From Heterocephalus glaber (Eukaryota; Chordata; Mammalia; Rodentia; Bathyergidae), in contig NW_004624805.1 in assembly GCF_000247695.1 (NCBI RefSeq), forward strand, positions 6,464,239 through 6,528,238: a stretch of DNA of 64,000 nt, written 5' to 3'. Below, piece after piece: positions 1 through 12,735 of the stretch; positions within the stretch are counted from its first letter, which is position 1; every line of letters begins with the position of its first letter. Under the pieces are notes generated by a model that did not search any database, was not told the DNA's origin, and saw nothing but the letters and a program-made list of their open reading frames with translations. The translations under genes were made by a program, and so were the position numbers.

Positions 1-67
1 AAGATTCCAATGATGAATGTAACTGTATTTTATACCTAAAATGTACCAATAAAGTTAATGGGGAAAA

Positions 68-102
<35 letters not shown>

Positions 103-110
103 AATAAAGT
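1..110 (+). mobile_element. L1 3' end with (AAAT)n tail
   Basis: Matches almost exactly the copies at 28370-28425 and 6630-6690 (module with ATGATGAATGTAACTGTATT and AAAATGTACCAATAAA), followed by an A-rich tail expanded into an AAAT tetranucleotide at about 68-105. Confidence 0.7.
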
Positions 111-142
111 GAGGTTGTAGAAATGTCAAATGATGAGGATCA

Positions 143-345
143 GCATGGGGCAGTGGTACATATCTGTAATCCCAGCTACTCAGGAGGCTGAGGCAGGAGG
201 ATTCCAAGTTGCAGATCAGCCTAGGCAACTTAGTGACAGTGTCTCAAAATAAAAAAATAAAAAGTGCAAGGGCTATAGCTCAGTGATAGAATGCTTGCCT
301 AGCATATATGAAGCCCTGGGGTTCCATCTCTGGCGGGGTCGGGGG
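143..345 (+). mobile_element. B1-ID composite SINE
   Basis: The left part is B1-like (TGTAATCCCAGCTACTCAGG, GGCTGAGGCAGGAGGATT). After a short A-rich spacer comes a tRNA-derived ID-like part (TATAGCTCAGTGATAGAATG, GCCTAGCATAT, GGTTCCATC). The order B1 then ID describes a dimeric SINE. Confidence 0.75.
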
Positions 346-1084
346 CAGATAGAATAGGTGCCTGATAAAAGTTTACTGAATCGAAGTCATTGAAAAGGGC
401 AGTAACAAAACCTGCCTATCATTTCTGTTCCACCTTTTTCGTGTAACTTTCAACAAAGCTGCATGGCACATTTCACATTTTCAGAGTTCACATTCTAAGG
501 GGCAGAAGAAAGGAAAAACCCCACGTTCCTCCGGCAGTCACCAGGCCTGCTCCCTGCCGGGCACACGCCTCTGGTCACCCCTACTCTCACGCCCAGGTTT
601 TCGGCAGTGGCTACTAATCATGCAGAATCCACACAGGTGACAAAACCTGGACCAACACCCTCACTCTACAAAACAAAGGAGGAGCAGCAGAGTCCCCAGG
701 GCCAGGAGCCAAGCACAGGAAGGCAGGCGCAGGCCCACAGGGCTGTGTTGCTGATGTACGGGCTGCACACGCCAGGGAGTCTCAGAGAACTTCTCTAGGC
801 CCAGGTTCTCTCTCTACTTTAAAACACAGATAACAGCCTCTGCCAACCAGGGTGGGTGAGGATGCGGCCATTCACGCAGGCATCAGCAGGTGGTAAACGC
901 TTCTACATGTGAGCAACAGATTCACACTCGTTACGTCTCCAAGTACTTAAGGGCACCTTAAAGGCCTTCCGGTGTCCCCTAACACAGATGCCAGCAGGAA
1001 AGGGAAAATACATGCAAAGGCTCACCCATTAGTTTTAACGTGACTACTTTATAAGAGGCAAAATATTAATATGGGGTTATAACT

Positions 1085-1160
1085 CCTGCTTAGCAAGGAT
1101 AAGGCCCTGGCTTCCATCCCCAGCATCACAGTCAATCAATCAATCAATCAATCGACTGAT
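1085..1160 (+). repeat. ID-like fragment with (TCAA)n tail
   Basis: Remnant CTTAGCAAGGATAAGGCCCT..CCCCAGCA followed by an expanded TCAA tetranucleotide at about 1132-1155. Confidence 0.4.
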
Positions 1161-1419
1161 CAATAAATCATTCAAGCTACCCAAACTACTTTATTTAGTA
1201 AGGCATTTTAAAGAAATACAACAGAAAGGTTTAGTAGGTATTAATTGCTCTTCTCTTTGTAGATTCTCTTTTCCAGAACATGTTACTTTTGTTACCATAC
1301 TTAAATTTAAAGAGCATCATTCCCTTCTATCTTCCATCCTTTGAGCTGTTACTTACTTCCCTGCTCCATATACACATACACATTGGTTTTACATACCCAT
1401 ATTTATATATACACGCCTC

Positions 1420-1462
1420 TTCCTATACACGCTCATACAGGCACACACATACACACACACAG
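1420..1462 (+). repeat. CA-rich simple repeat
   Basis: Alternating CA/TACA run, about 40 nt. Confidence 0.7.
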
Positions 1463-2639
1463 TAAAAAAAATCAGAAATTCCCAGCCCAGAACAAAAGAT
1501 GGAACAAAAGGTATGAAATCCCCCATCTTCATTTATGATTATTTTTCCGACAAAAAAAAGGGCTATTTTCCTCGAATCTGTCCTCCTGGATAGTCAAAGG
1601 AGACAGTTTCCTGGACGTTCCCTTCTTGGCAATTCAGAGCCTACAATTTCCAACATTTGGTAGCGTAGTGAGTGATACGTCAGTACACATTGGTTAAGTC
1701 TACACATGAAGGAGACTAAACTCTGTGTCCGGAAAATGGGGTTAATCATTTCTTCCCTTCCAATCTTGGTTCTCTTATTGGAAGGGAGCCCTCAAACTGA
1801 AAGGAAGCACAGGATCCTTTCAAATAAACGTGCATAAGTACCCTCATCTATTTAAGTTGAGATCATTTTCAGCACAGAAGTCTTAGCAAGAACTGGCTTT
1901 TAAAAAAAGAAGAGAAAAGGAGGACTGACCAGGAATTAGGGTGGGGGAACAGTTTTAGACAACATGTATTTTCTTCACACTTCACATTTCCACAATTTAT
2001 AATCGGCTCAACATTTTTATGGACAGACGTACCCCCATCCCCCCACCCTGTAACCTGGAGCTCACCCACAGCTGCGGGAGATCTGTGTTTTTGAAAGGAA
2101 CAGCACGTTTACTTTATTACAATAGAAAGTGACTTCAGAATAAGACTGCAGCTGCAGGTCGGCCCCCAATCACAAGGAGACGCTGCTGATCTAGTATTTT
2201 CCAGCAGATTTAATTTATGACTTGCTAATTTATCATTTAACTTTATGCTTTTGGTCAAAGTGAAAAATATTAACATTTAAACCGCTTGTTATTTGAAACA
2301 CCCCAGCAAATACCCCTGTACATGGCTGTACGTCACTGATGCCTTCTTGAGGATGGACTGCTGGAGTTAGGCAGACCCTGTCCAAGTGCTCCTCGTACTG
2401 GCTAATTCCTAGCAATGTGCCCATCTCGCCGTTCTTTCCTAAAGAAAGTGCTAATCACCCCTTGTAAAATCTTCATTGACCTGACAAGCAGGGCACTGTA
2501 TACCACGGTTATTTTAACTGGAACTGTATTGAACATTTTCAAGTTTATTACTTCTTGTATTTCTTTTTTTCTTTTTTTTAAATAGTGGGATTTTGTGTGT
2601 CTTTTCTTTATATTTTTGAAATACTGTTGAATTTCTTTT

Positions 2640-2905
2640 TGTATATCCTTTTATTGGTACATTTTAGGTATACAATATAATGACATTCATCATTGGGAAT
2701 CTGCACCTTTACATAGTCTCTCTTGGTTCTTATTTTTCCCCCTTCCCCTGCCCTCCCTTCACCCCCTCCACCCCTCCCTATTTACAAAGACTTTGTTTCC
2801 ATTTTTTCATTTTCTCATATTAATTCCATTCCCTTCTTTCCTTTCCCCTACCCCTCCCACTTCCCCCTCCCCTTTGATAATGTGAAACTTCTTATATTTC
2901 TTATT
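2640..2905 (-). mobile_element. L1 3' end, antisense
   Basis: Reverse complement of the local L1 3' module (TTGGTACATTTTAGGTATAC, ATTCATCATTGGGAATC) followed by a pyrimidine-rich stretch equivalent to the purine-rich 3' UTR seen at 28200-28340. Confidence 0.65.
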
Positions 2906-2909
2906 CTTT

Positions 2910-5900
2910 TATAAACTATTGGATAATACATTTGCTCACGTTTTGATTAGGGGCCTTTATAAATACACACACATATATATTTTAATAAGGTCATGAGTTC
3001 TTCGTCCTCAGATCTTCAATATTCCTTTTAACTAATCATAAAGAAACTTAAAATGATTACGTATCTGAATATGTAAATTTCTTTCCTTTGATTGCTTCCA
3101 CTGTTTTAAGGACTTTCCAATCCTTTGGTCTGATTCACCCTAAGCTTTAAAACAATTTAAGCTTTAAAACAATGGGTCTCATGGCTTTACACTTATATTT
3201 TTTAACCCATCCAATAGGTATTACTCAGATAAAATCAAGAGATCGAGCCTGTGGAGTCTTTGTATTTTTCTAAATAATTAACCAGTGTTCCCCAAAATAC
3301 AGAACAATCCTTTTACTACTTTATGTTGATACTTATATTGTACTGAGGTATTAGAGTTTGTTATTCATGACAGAAAAAGGTGACTGTAGCCTGAGTTTAC
3401 CTAACTTATTGTCTTACTAATAATGTCAACACCACATGTGGTGTGGGCAGCAGGAGTAGTGGATATTTACTGAGCACCACCGGATGACAGGCACTTCTGA
3501 AAGCACTCTATCTGGGTTATTCACTTAGTTCTCTCAGCAGCCCTGTGAGGAAGGTAAACACAATCCCGTGTCTTTAAATGAACCATTTGGTATAATTAAA
3601 GTGATGGCCAAAGGCTTTGGTTGAAGTATTAAATGACGAAATGAAGTCAAGAACAAAGTTTGAAATGTTACCTTGTATACAGAGATGAATAATAGAAAAA
3701 GATGATGAGCCGTCTCTTTATAATTTACTGGGAAAAATTATCAGAGAGGAGCAGAAGTTTATTTCAGGGACTAAAACACAAACTGTTTTTCTGGCAGAAG
3801 ATGACTTTTAAATGCAATTAAATGCATGTTCATACCCCTCTGTATTCAGATGATGTGTAAGATCCGAAAACACACAAGATAGTATCCCTGGCTCAAGAAA
3901 CTCTCATCTATGACAAAACAAAAATTAGCCTTCAATACTTGTCATTTAAATTGTTTCGCACAATATTCCCCTTGGCAACTTGACGGTCAGAGTTTTTGCA
4001 AGTATCGTCAGGTCTGACTTGACTGTGACATTTTTCTCAAATAAAAAACTGATAAAGCAGTTATAATTTGGCTCTTTGCGAAATTAACCCACTACACTGC
4101 ATTTGTGTAACACAATCGTAAAGAAAGCGTTATTTTGATGCTTATCTGTGCAAATTAAGACTCATCTGTTACTAAAGCTTCAATGGTGTACAGAAATTCT
4201 TACCGTATTGCTTCAGATGTTAGGAATATTTAAACATTAAAAAAAAGCCCTGCGAGAAACCGAGCTATGAAGAAGTATAGAAATGCTTAATGAAATCATG
4301 AAACACTTCCAAAGAAATGGGTTTAAAATCATTAAAATCTTAATTATAAACTATACAGCACCACAGAAATGCACTTGGTGTAATAAAAATGGTAAAAACT
4401 GGCTAGGATACAATAATCATACACTGTAAGTTTTACTTTTTTACTAGTATAAAATATACAGAAATACAGATGAAAATACATTTTAAAAGACAAAGGTTGT
4501 TTTAGGTGGAGAAGGCTATCGAAAATTATTCTATTTTTTTCAAAATTTCTATGTTATATAATTTTGTAATTTGAAAAAGAAAAGACAAAGAGCTCATAAT
4601 ATAGGAAAAGCCAAACATATGAAATACAAAGTTGCTGGATGTGTTTGTGTAGTTGTGCCCACACATGGCATGAAATATTCTGATTATATCTCAAAGGCTG
4701 ATTCCAGTCCTCTGTGTTTTGAAGTGAATATGGTAACAGACCAAAATTTGATGTTCACAATGGTTAGGAACAACCAATAAATTCAAATGTTAAAGAAATA
4801 AAAGTTAAAATAATGAAAAAGTATAACAAGATGAAAATGTAGTTTAAAAACTATGATCAGGGAAGACAGAACAAACACTCTCACAAATAATACTTAGTTT
4901 TGAAAACAAAACCAAATGAATATAACTGATGTGAAATCTTTTTTAAAATCACAAACTGTTATCTTTTTTGGCTACCATGAATAAGTAACTTCAATGTAAA
5001 TTTAACAAATATTTATAATTTTAGTAAGTCTTTTTTTCATAGAATTGTGCCCTTTAAGATGATATTTTATTAAAAACACATAATCATTTTATGAATAAAC
5101 ATGTCTATTAACACAAAAGCTCTCAAACAGAGCCAACATAACTTACAACTCAAACTGTCAGAAATCACATGTGTGAACAGGGAAGAGTGGGCTCTGGCTT
5201 TCTGCTAACTCAAAGAAAATAAATACTGAAACATGTTAACATCTGCAATTTTTTAAATGGGACAGTCTCAACTTTTGATTACACTTCTTTTACATAACCA
5301 ATGTGGTCTAATATCGTCATAGATTATGCATTTCTAACATTTAAAAACACTTATAATATGTTTAAGTTTTGTAGATGTTTATGGCATAGGAAAATGTCTT
5401 AGTGAAATTTTCTTGAACCATAAAGGGCAAATATAGGTTATCAGCCCTTCAAGAATCAAGAGATTTCTATAAGGATCTACACTCTAAATTCCTTATTTTT
5501 AAAGAAATGTTTTCATTTGACTCAAACACAGTCAAGAACACTGCTTACTTTCCTAAAGGAAGGTAAAAATAAACTCTTAAATTGACCTTTCTCATCTTAA
5601 ATATACTAAATGTAGGTGTCATTTTTGTTTTTAAAATTGGGAGTACTTCCAAAAACACTACATGAAAATTATTTTTCCATCATAAATATCAGAACAATTT
5701 GACCAAGGAAATAGTTAACTGGTTTAATTATAAGAAAGAGTAAGTTTTATTATAAAAGAACTTCTTATGAAACAATAAAAAAGAAATCCCATACAGACAT
5801 TAATAAAAACTAAGCATGGAAATTATACAATGTCAGATTCCAGAAAACAAAACAGTGAACATTTCCATTAAAATAAATACTTTTTAATATAATGCTTTGT

Positions 5901-6540
5901 AAATCAAGGATGTGCAAAAACTATGCAGTGATATGCTTTTAATATAAAATTATTATTGAAATGGTGCCCCATTAGGTACCCAGTTATAAAAGTGTTGCCC
6001 AAGTAAACAAGGATAATTAAGAAGATCCTGAAATGACAAGTAAAAAAATCCTCGAAGAAGGTTTAAATTGAGAATAGAAAACTACAAAAGTTAATGGGAT
6101 CTGAAGGCCTAGATTGATCAGCTTCTATATTCACCTTATAAAACAATGTTAAAAAAAAAATCACCAAAAAATGAACATTATCATGATTATACTAGTAAGC
6201 CACACACATGCTAATTTGTATAAAAAAAGAAAAAAGCTTTTCAAAAAAATTAATAGAAAATTCATCTCTGGAATGTTACAGGTCCAAAGTTGCTCTCAGT
6301 AAAATGTAAAGAAAAGTTCAAATGCCATAAGTACCCTTGAATTTTTCAGCTCATTTCATGCCAAAAATAAAATAGAAACTCAAAGTTACCATAATGAAAA
6401 AATATTCCTATCTCAAAAAGCTTTCTTCATACCACTGACATTTTATTTACATTTCATTGTTTTTCTATTTTTAAAGAACAGCAACACATTCCTGTAATAG
6501 AGAAAACTGAGAATTTAATTTTCTGCCAGCCAGTTAATAA
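2910..6540. other. AT-rich intronic sequence, mostly no recognisable element
   Basis: Very AT-rich. A MIR-like antisense stretch at about 3455-3575 (ATTTACTGAGCACCACC, CAGCCCTGTGAGGAAGG) is the only element I recognise. No exon with coherent splice sites was seen. Confidence 0.5.
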
Positions 6541-6544
6541 AGAA

Positions 6545-6740
6545 ATGAGTTCTTACACTTTCAAAATTATGAAAAGAAAGGGCGCACAGGTAATGGGGGA
6601 AAAAATAAGTACCAAGATGCATCATGTTCAGGTACAAGCACCCAATGATAAGTGTAAATATATTGTATACCTAAAATGCACCAATAAATATATGAATAAA
6701 AATATTATGAGAAGATACAGTATGCACACATAAAATTATA
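6545..6740 (+). mobile_element. L1 3' end
   Basis: Diverged copy of the module at 1-60 (CCCAATGATAAGTGTAAATA, CTAAAATGCACCAATAAA). Confidence 0.65.
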
Positions 6741-7924
6741 TATAAAAATATAGTCTTCAACAGAGGATAAAATCGTCCTTAAATTTTTAAATCTTTTTTT
6801 TTTTTTTAGTTGAGTCCAGACATACCTAAAATTCTCCAAGCAGGAACAGTTTATGTCAGAAAAAAAAAATGTCCAAGTAGTACTGCAGACATGCTGAGAA
6901 TATGCAGTCCTTTCTCTTCAAGAGAGAAACTAATCATTGCTGAAAGAATGCTTCTAAAGTTTTTTTCATAAAAATTTTGTTTTTTTGAATAATATTAAGG
7001 TAGTATATTTAGACACAGTGGTGCTTACCTATCTGACATTCTTTAATAAAGTAAATACTGAATAAATGGGAATTTTTTACTAGATTTATAGGATCAGCAG
7101 TCTAACTTGTTGAGGATCAAGGGTGCTTAAAATAGGAAAATGGGCAGAAATAAGAAGTAGGATTAGGAAAAACATATAGAAGTAAAGTGTGTAAATAGTA
7201 CTATCTAAAAGAAGTAACAGCTAAGAGGCAGTTTCGTTTTTATTTAACTTTATGCTAAACACTAGTTAAATAGAAAGAAGAGTCTCAGCATCCATAATTC
7301 CCCAAACTAATCTTGTTTTAAAACATTGCATGAAGTACTCCAGCAGGGATAGAAGTGAAGAAAAAAATGCTTTTAAGGAATCCACTGGCAAGGAAGTATG
7401 CTAGAAAAGATGCTTGAGAGCAGTACTTTGTAAATGAAGTAATTTTTCTACAGTGAATGAACCAATGAAAAATATTCATAATTTTTATCAATGTTTTAAA
7501 AAAGAACTTTACATGGAATATTTTGTACTGTAGTAAGAAAAAGAAAGAGAATCTTTAAAGCTTACTATTCTACTAGTGAGAAGCAATTACACTTTGGAAA
7601 CTAAACACACACAAAGACAAAAAATATACTAAATCCTACACCATTCACCAAAGCTGAATAAAAATTTCAAGAGCTTATAGGGGGACACGAATTAATCCTA
7701 ATAATACATATGCATATGTACAGTACATACACTTAAATTACCTATGAATGACAATCTTTATAGTTCCTGATGTACAAGGATTCAACTTTAAACAGTATTT
7801 TATACAACAATTTTATTCAGACTATACACAATTTATAATGCCCCATCACTGAGCCTTTTTCTTCCTTCCAATAAGACAAACCTTTCCTTATTGATAAATA
7901 TGCTGACTTCTAAGAAATAAGTTA

Positions 7925-8065
7925 TGTGAGCCAGGTGTGATGGTGCACACCTATAATTCAAGCTAAAGAGGAGGCTGAGACAGGAGGATTTCAAGTTTGA
8001 ATCCATCTTGAGCAACTTAGCAAGATCCTGTTTCAAAATGAAAATGAAAATAAAAATGGGCCTTA
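7925..8065 (+). mobile_element. B1-like SINE
   Basis: AGCCAGGTGTGATGGTGCAC, GAGGCTGAGACAGGAGGATT and a CAAAATGAAAATG tail mark a diverged 7SL-derived SINE. Confidence 0.7.
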
Positions 8066-8084
8066 CTACTCTGCTCTAAAAAAA

Positions 8085-8400
8085 GATAAATTTTAATCAT
8101 TTGTAGAATGGATGCTCCTAAAAACCATAATGTTAAGTGAAAAAATCAGACACACAAGCTTAAATATCACATGGTTTCTCTTCTATGAGAAACCCAAAGT
8201 ATAAATAATTAGCAAAATAAAAGACAGATAAAAGGAAATGGGGAGATCGAGCTCCTGCAAACAGGAAGGGGCGAAGTAATGGGAGCTGAAGGAGGATGAA
8301 GGTGATGATGTAAAAAGAATAAAAATGTCACGTACATGTACCAATTCCCCACAATGAGTGTGGGCATTATGTATTAGAAATATGTACTAATTTAAAAGCT
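8085..8400 (+). mobile_element. L1 3' UTR
   Basis: Contains ATGTTAAGTGAAAAAATCAG and AAATATCACATGGTTTCTCT, shared with the copy at 20010-20070 and with known L1 3' regions, followed by a purine-rich tract. Confidence 0.7.
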
Positions 8401-8604
8401 GGGCTAGGGATGTAGCACAGTAATAAACTGTTGCTGAGTTCAAACCTGGGGGTAAGGGAGAAGGAGAGAGAGGGAGAGAGAGGGAGAGAGAGGGAGAGGG
8501 AGGGAGAGGGGGAGAGAGAAGGAGAGAGAGGGAGAGAGAGGGAGAGAGAGGGAGAGGGAGGGAGAGGGAGAGAGGGGAGAGAGAGAGAGAGAGAGAGAGA
8601 GAGC
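8400..8604 (+). repeat. ID-like remnant followed by long GA-rich tract
   Basis: An ID-like sequence (GGGATGTAGCACAGTAATAA) at 8405-8450 runs into a near-pure purine tract, (GAGAGG)n then (GA)n, at about 8455-8604. The reading frames through it are compositional artefacts. Confidence 0.8.
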
Positions 8605-9484
8605 GCTCCAGCTATATGTTACACAACAGTAAGAAGCAGTGTACTGCCACATCAGTGAAACCCTATGAAATATGGTTCTAAAGTTTAATTCTACTAAAAA
8701 CTGATGCTCACATCTTGGGGCATCATAATGTTACTTCTTTCAAAAGTATCAACATAAATCATTTTGACATGGAATTTATTTTTCAAAAACATAAGCTGGT
8801 CAGGTTAAGGCTACTTATTGATGCTGCTTTGTACCTGTTTTTATGCATTCAAAGAAAGAGAAAACAACCCAAACCTCTTGGCCAAACTGTTGACCTGATT
8901 AAATCCACAGTAGTCACGACTCTACAAGTAGATCCTGGCAGCTATATTTTTGGTCCAAGGATATTTGTCTGTAAGGTAGATCACTTCTGTTTTTCTTTGT
9001 TCAGTGGAATTGGAAGATACAGGGATGGAAGTGGGTGACAGGCAAGGAAAAAATCTCAAAATAAAGCCAGCGCTTCAGGGGTGCACATCAGTAATCCTTG
9101 GAAAAGGCTTCACAATCATGGGAACTTTCTAGGAACTTTCTTGGCTGTTTTCTAGAGCTATCCTAGGACCAGATAAACCTGCCATGAGCTGAAGGTGGAC
9201 AGAGACCCATCCTGTGTGCATGGATATTCTTTACAACTAATGGTACTACGCTGTATCTGGGGAAGTGATAAGACTTGATGGATCCCTGAGCACTGTGATC
9301 CTTTATAAAATGATATGTGGTACATGACTAAAATGGTACCAACTCATTCCATCTTGCTGATTTGTATCATTTAAATTACTTCTTTTAGTGAAATATTTGA
9401 TATGAAAAACAGCAAATCACCAAGGGGATATTTTTTTCTTCACTGCAGTAATTGCCACAGGAATATTTAAAGTATTTTTAGCAC

Positions 9485-9850
9485 AAGTTATGGTTACTGT
9501 TATGTGTCAAGCTGACTGGCTCATGATACCCAGATATTTGATCAACATTACTCTGGATGTTTCAATTTCTTGACTGAGAATAACACCTAAATAGGTGAGC
9601 TGTAAGCAAAGCAGATAACCATTCATAATGGGCCTCATCCAATCAGCTGAAGGCCTTCGCAGAACAAAGACTGACTTCCTCTGTGATCAAAAGGAATTTT
9701 ATCAAAGGAGATACTCTTCATCGGTTTGGGGAAGAGCCCTTCCATTCTTAGTTTAACTTCATCATGAAATGGTACTAGAATTTGGCCAATGCTTTTCAAC
9801 CCAGCCAACCTACCAAAACTCTTCATCAGCGTCACCAAAAACTTCCATAT
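9485..9850 (+). mobile_element. MLT2-like ERVL LTR remnant
   Basis: Pattern GTTATGTGTCAAGCTGACTG, then TAAGCAAAGCAGATAACC, CCTCATCCAATCAGCTGAAG, AGAACAAAGACTGACTTCC, as in ERVL-class LTRs. Non-coding and degraded. Confidence 0.55.
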
Positions 9851-10059
9851 TGCTAAATTTAGTCAGTTCTTTGTTCTCACCAGCATCAATCCTTCCTCCT
9901 TAAACTTAGCCCCAGAAAATATTCCTGGTTTCCCTTCTACTTGACTAGGGGCTCTTTTCTCACTTGTATCTACACTAACTCTCCCGGTGGCCTCATTAGC
10001 TTCATGGCTTTTTTAAAGAAGGTACCTTACTATATAACAGTGCTGCGAAATACTGGGTT

Positions 10060-10382
10060 TCAATGTGGTCTTTCCATACATATCCACCCCCCATTGTCTT
10101 CCCTTATCTCCCACCCCTGATTCCCCTCCTCTGGTCCAAAATAGTCTCCCTCCTACTTTCACGTCTCCTTTTTTTTAAGATTCCACATATTAGGGAAAAC
10201 ATGCGATACTTGCCTTTCTGAGTCTGGCTCATTTCTTTTAACTTGATGATCTCCAAGTCCATGGCTTTAAACAGGCTCTGATATTCACAATTCTCAAATA
10301 AACTGGGGAGCCTATCAAAGTGCCTTCCCAACTGACTGCATGACAATCCTATCTGGATGTCTTCAACTTGGCATGTCACAAA
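10060..10382 (-). mobile_element. L1 3' region, antisense
   Basis: GAGTCTGGCTCATTTCTTTT and AACTTGATGATCTCCAAGTC are the reverse complement of the L1 segment that specifies AAGTGAAATAAGCCAGAC in sense copies. Confidence 0.6.
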
Positions 10383-10384
10383 CA

Positions 10385-11275
10385 GAAAGCCTGAAATGTC
10401 CTCGCCTTACCCACTCCTCCACAACCTATCCCACCGCAGCAAATAGTAACTCCACTCTTAATAGTTACTAAGTCTCCCAAATCTACGCTTTTTCTTGATT
10501 CTCCAATGTGTCTAGAAATCCTGACTGTTCTATCATGGAAATATACTCCAAATCTAACATCTTCTCCCTACCTCTACTCATGTCCCAGTTCAAGCCACAA
10601 TCATTTCTTGCTTGACTTCCCGCACTTAGCCACCTATTCCTGCCTTTGCTCCAGTCCACTCAGCAGATTGGCCAGCATGACTCCTAGTCGTGGAAGTCAG
10701 GCACGTTACTGCCTGGCTTAGAAATCCTCGATGATTTCCGTCTTACACTGAGTGAGAGCAGAAGTACCTGCCCCTCTTCACCATCACCAATCTGTGACCT
10801 CCTCAACCAGGGTTGCCCCACAAGCATCCCGTCCGAGGTCTGGACATGCCTGTCCCGCTGTGTGGAATGCTTATTCCCCACAAGGCTGCCTTCAGGTTCT
10901 TCTCACACACAACTCTCCCAGGGAAGCGCTCTTCAACCACTGTTTAAGTACGAGAGCTCTCTCCTCACACCATTTCTGCCTGACTTTTCTTGTTAGCACG
11001 TACTACCATCTAACAGATTGTCACTTATTTCGTTATTAATTTCTACTCCTAGTTAATGGGTTATATCATTCATTATCTATGAGACTATATAACTAATTCA
11101 GTGACCCAGCCCTATGCCCAATGGATTAGATAATTAATTTATTTATCCACCTCTATTTAGCATCCCCCCCCGACCACCAAGATGGAAGTGCTAGGAAAGG
11201 ATTTTTGCTTTGATCTCTGTTGAAACTACAATGCCCAGTGTCTAAAATATAACAAGCGCACAATAAAACAGTTTT
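10385..11275 (+). mobile_element. L2-like LINE 3' portion
   Basis: Long pyrimidine-rich stretch with L2-type landmarks: CAAGCCACAATCATTTCTTG, the CCTGTCCCGCTGTGTGGAAT region, TCTAACAGATTGTCACTTAT, and an ending like CAATAAAACAG. The open frames across it are not genes. Confidence 0.6.
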
Positions 11276-12389
11276 TTAAAATGCTACAACAGCATTATCA
11301 AAAAGACAAGTTCTGCAAATACCAGAAGAAACTGCTAACCTGAGCTAACACGGTTATCTCATGAGGAAGGGTGTGGCACCAGAGAGGAAGGAAGTAGGGG
11401 CTTTGGTCTTGGGTTTCCGAACTCACAATGCTCTTGCTTGACTCTGCAAGCAACTTATTAAATACAGCTCTATGAAACTGCCGATGTGCTGCTGGTTTTT
11501 CACCAACAAAACAGCAGCTTCTTCATATGTATCAACCTAATGCATACAGCACTTGGATAAAATATAAGTTTAAGAATTATTTTTAATAATTTTGGTGTGG
11601 GGAATAAACTTCAAAGACAAAAAAGAAATAGTCCTCATATTTGGCCATTTAAAAAAGTTAAATATCCATCTGTTGCAAAATATGGCACAGAAAAATGTAA
11701 AGCACAACCAACAATCAGAGGGAAATGCAGGCGAAAGAGAAAGGGTTAGTACTCATACCACAGGACGGGCACGTCAAATCAACAGTCAACTGATAAATAA
11801 CACAACAGGAAAAAGGGGCAAAGGTATTGTTACTCAAGAAAAACATGAAGAAAAACTAAACAGTCACAGTAATGCACTGTCAGCATATTTGAAGGTATTT
11901 GTTAAATACATACCATAAATCATGTCTGTCACTAATGTTAATGTGTTGCTTATTTATGAAGAAACACATATGATCTAAGGCATTGTGATGATATTTGCTT
12001 TTTGGGGGGAAAAATAGAATTCCAAAAGATAATCAATTTGGTCAATCTATTTATAACAAAATAACTCTTTAACAAAGTAAAATAAAACCAAGATACTATG
12101 CTCAAACTTGCTTATTCTACAAAAGAACCAACTTCAAATCCCTGGTTATTGGCTGAAGTGCTTCCTTAAATGAAGAAACTTTTATCAGAACCACTACTCA
12201 CTTGTGAATATTACTATGTCGTCATGCTACATCTTTTCGTAAAAAGTCCTTTCATTATAGGTTCCTTTTCTCAGGTAACTTCCTACCTAGATTCCCACAT
12301 CTCAGTGGCTTCTGAAGAAAGTCCTAGGTGTGTCTCCCCTGTGGTGGTCTCTTGCAGCACACACCCTAAAAGTGTCTAGACCAGGAAGA

Positions 12390-12735
12390 AATGGTGTCAT
12401 GGTGCGTACTGTAGTTTGGATCCAGTGTTGTCCACAGTGGCAATAGTGAGAAAAAGGAGTAACATTAAGAGGCGAGGCCTAGCAGGAGAAATTAGGTCAT
12501 CTAGGGTGTGTCCTAGAAAGGGATTATGGGACCTGATCTCTTCCTCTCTCTGCTATTGTTGCCTATGAGCTAAATGGTTTTTCCATGCAGTGACGCCATG
12601 ATTTGCCACCACCCGTCCAAAAGCAATGGGGCCATACGATCATGGACTAAAACCTCCAATACTGCAAGCCAATAAACCTTATCTCTTAAATTGATTATCT
12701 TGGGTATTGTTAGAGCAATGGAAAACTAACACAGT
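12390..12735 (+). mobile_element. MaLR-type solo LTR
   Basis: Typical MaLR arrangement: TGTAGTTTGGATCCAGTG at the 5' end, AAAGCAATGGGGCC, TGGACTAAAACCTCCAATAC, a CCAATAAACC polyadenylation region, and GGAAAACTAACACAG at the 3' end. Confidence 0.7.

Noticed and set aside
5940..6000. Possible MPP7 C-terminal exon because of a GGTACCCAGT motif (minus strand ACTGGGTACC, compare HWVP)
   Set aside because: In frame the surrounding codons do not give HWVPVSWLHS or any GUK sequence; chance match.
8431..8658. Open frames on both strands made of Arg/Glu/Gly or Ser/Leu/Pro repeats
   Set aside because: Direct translation of a GA-rich simple repeat.
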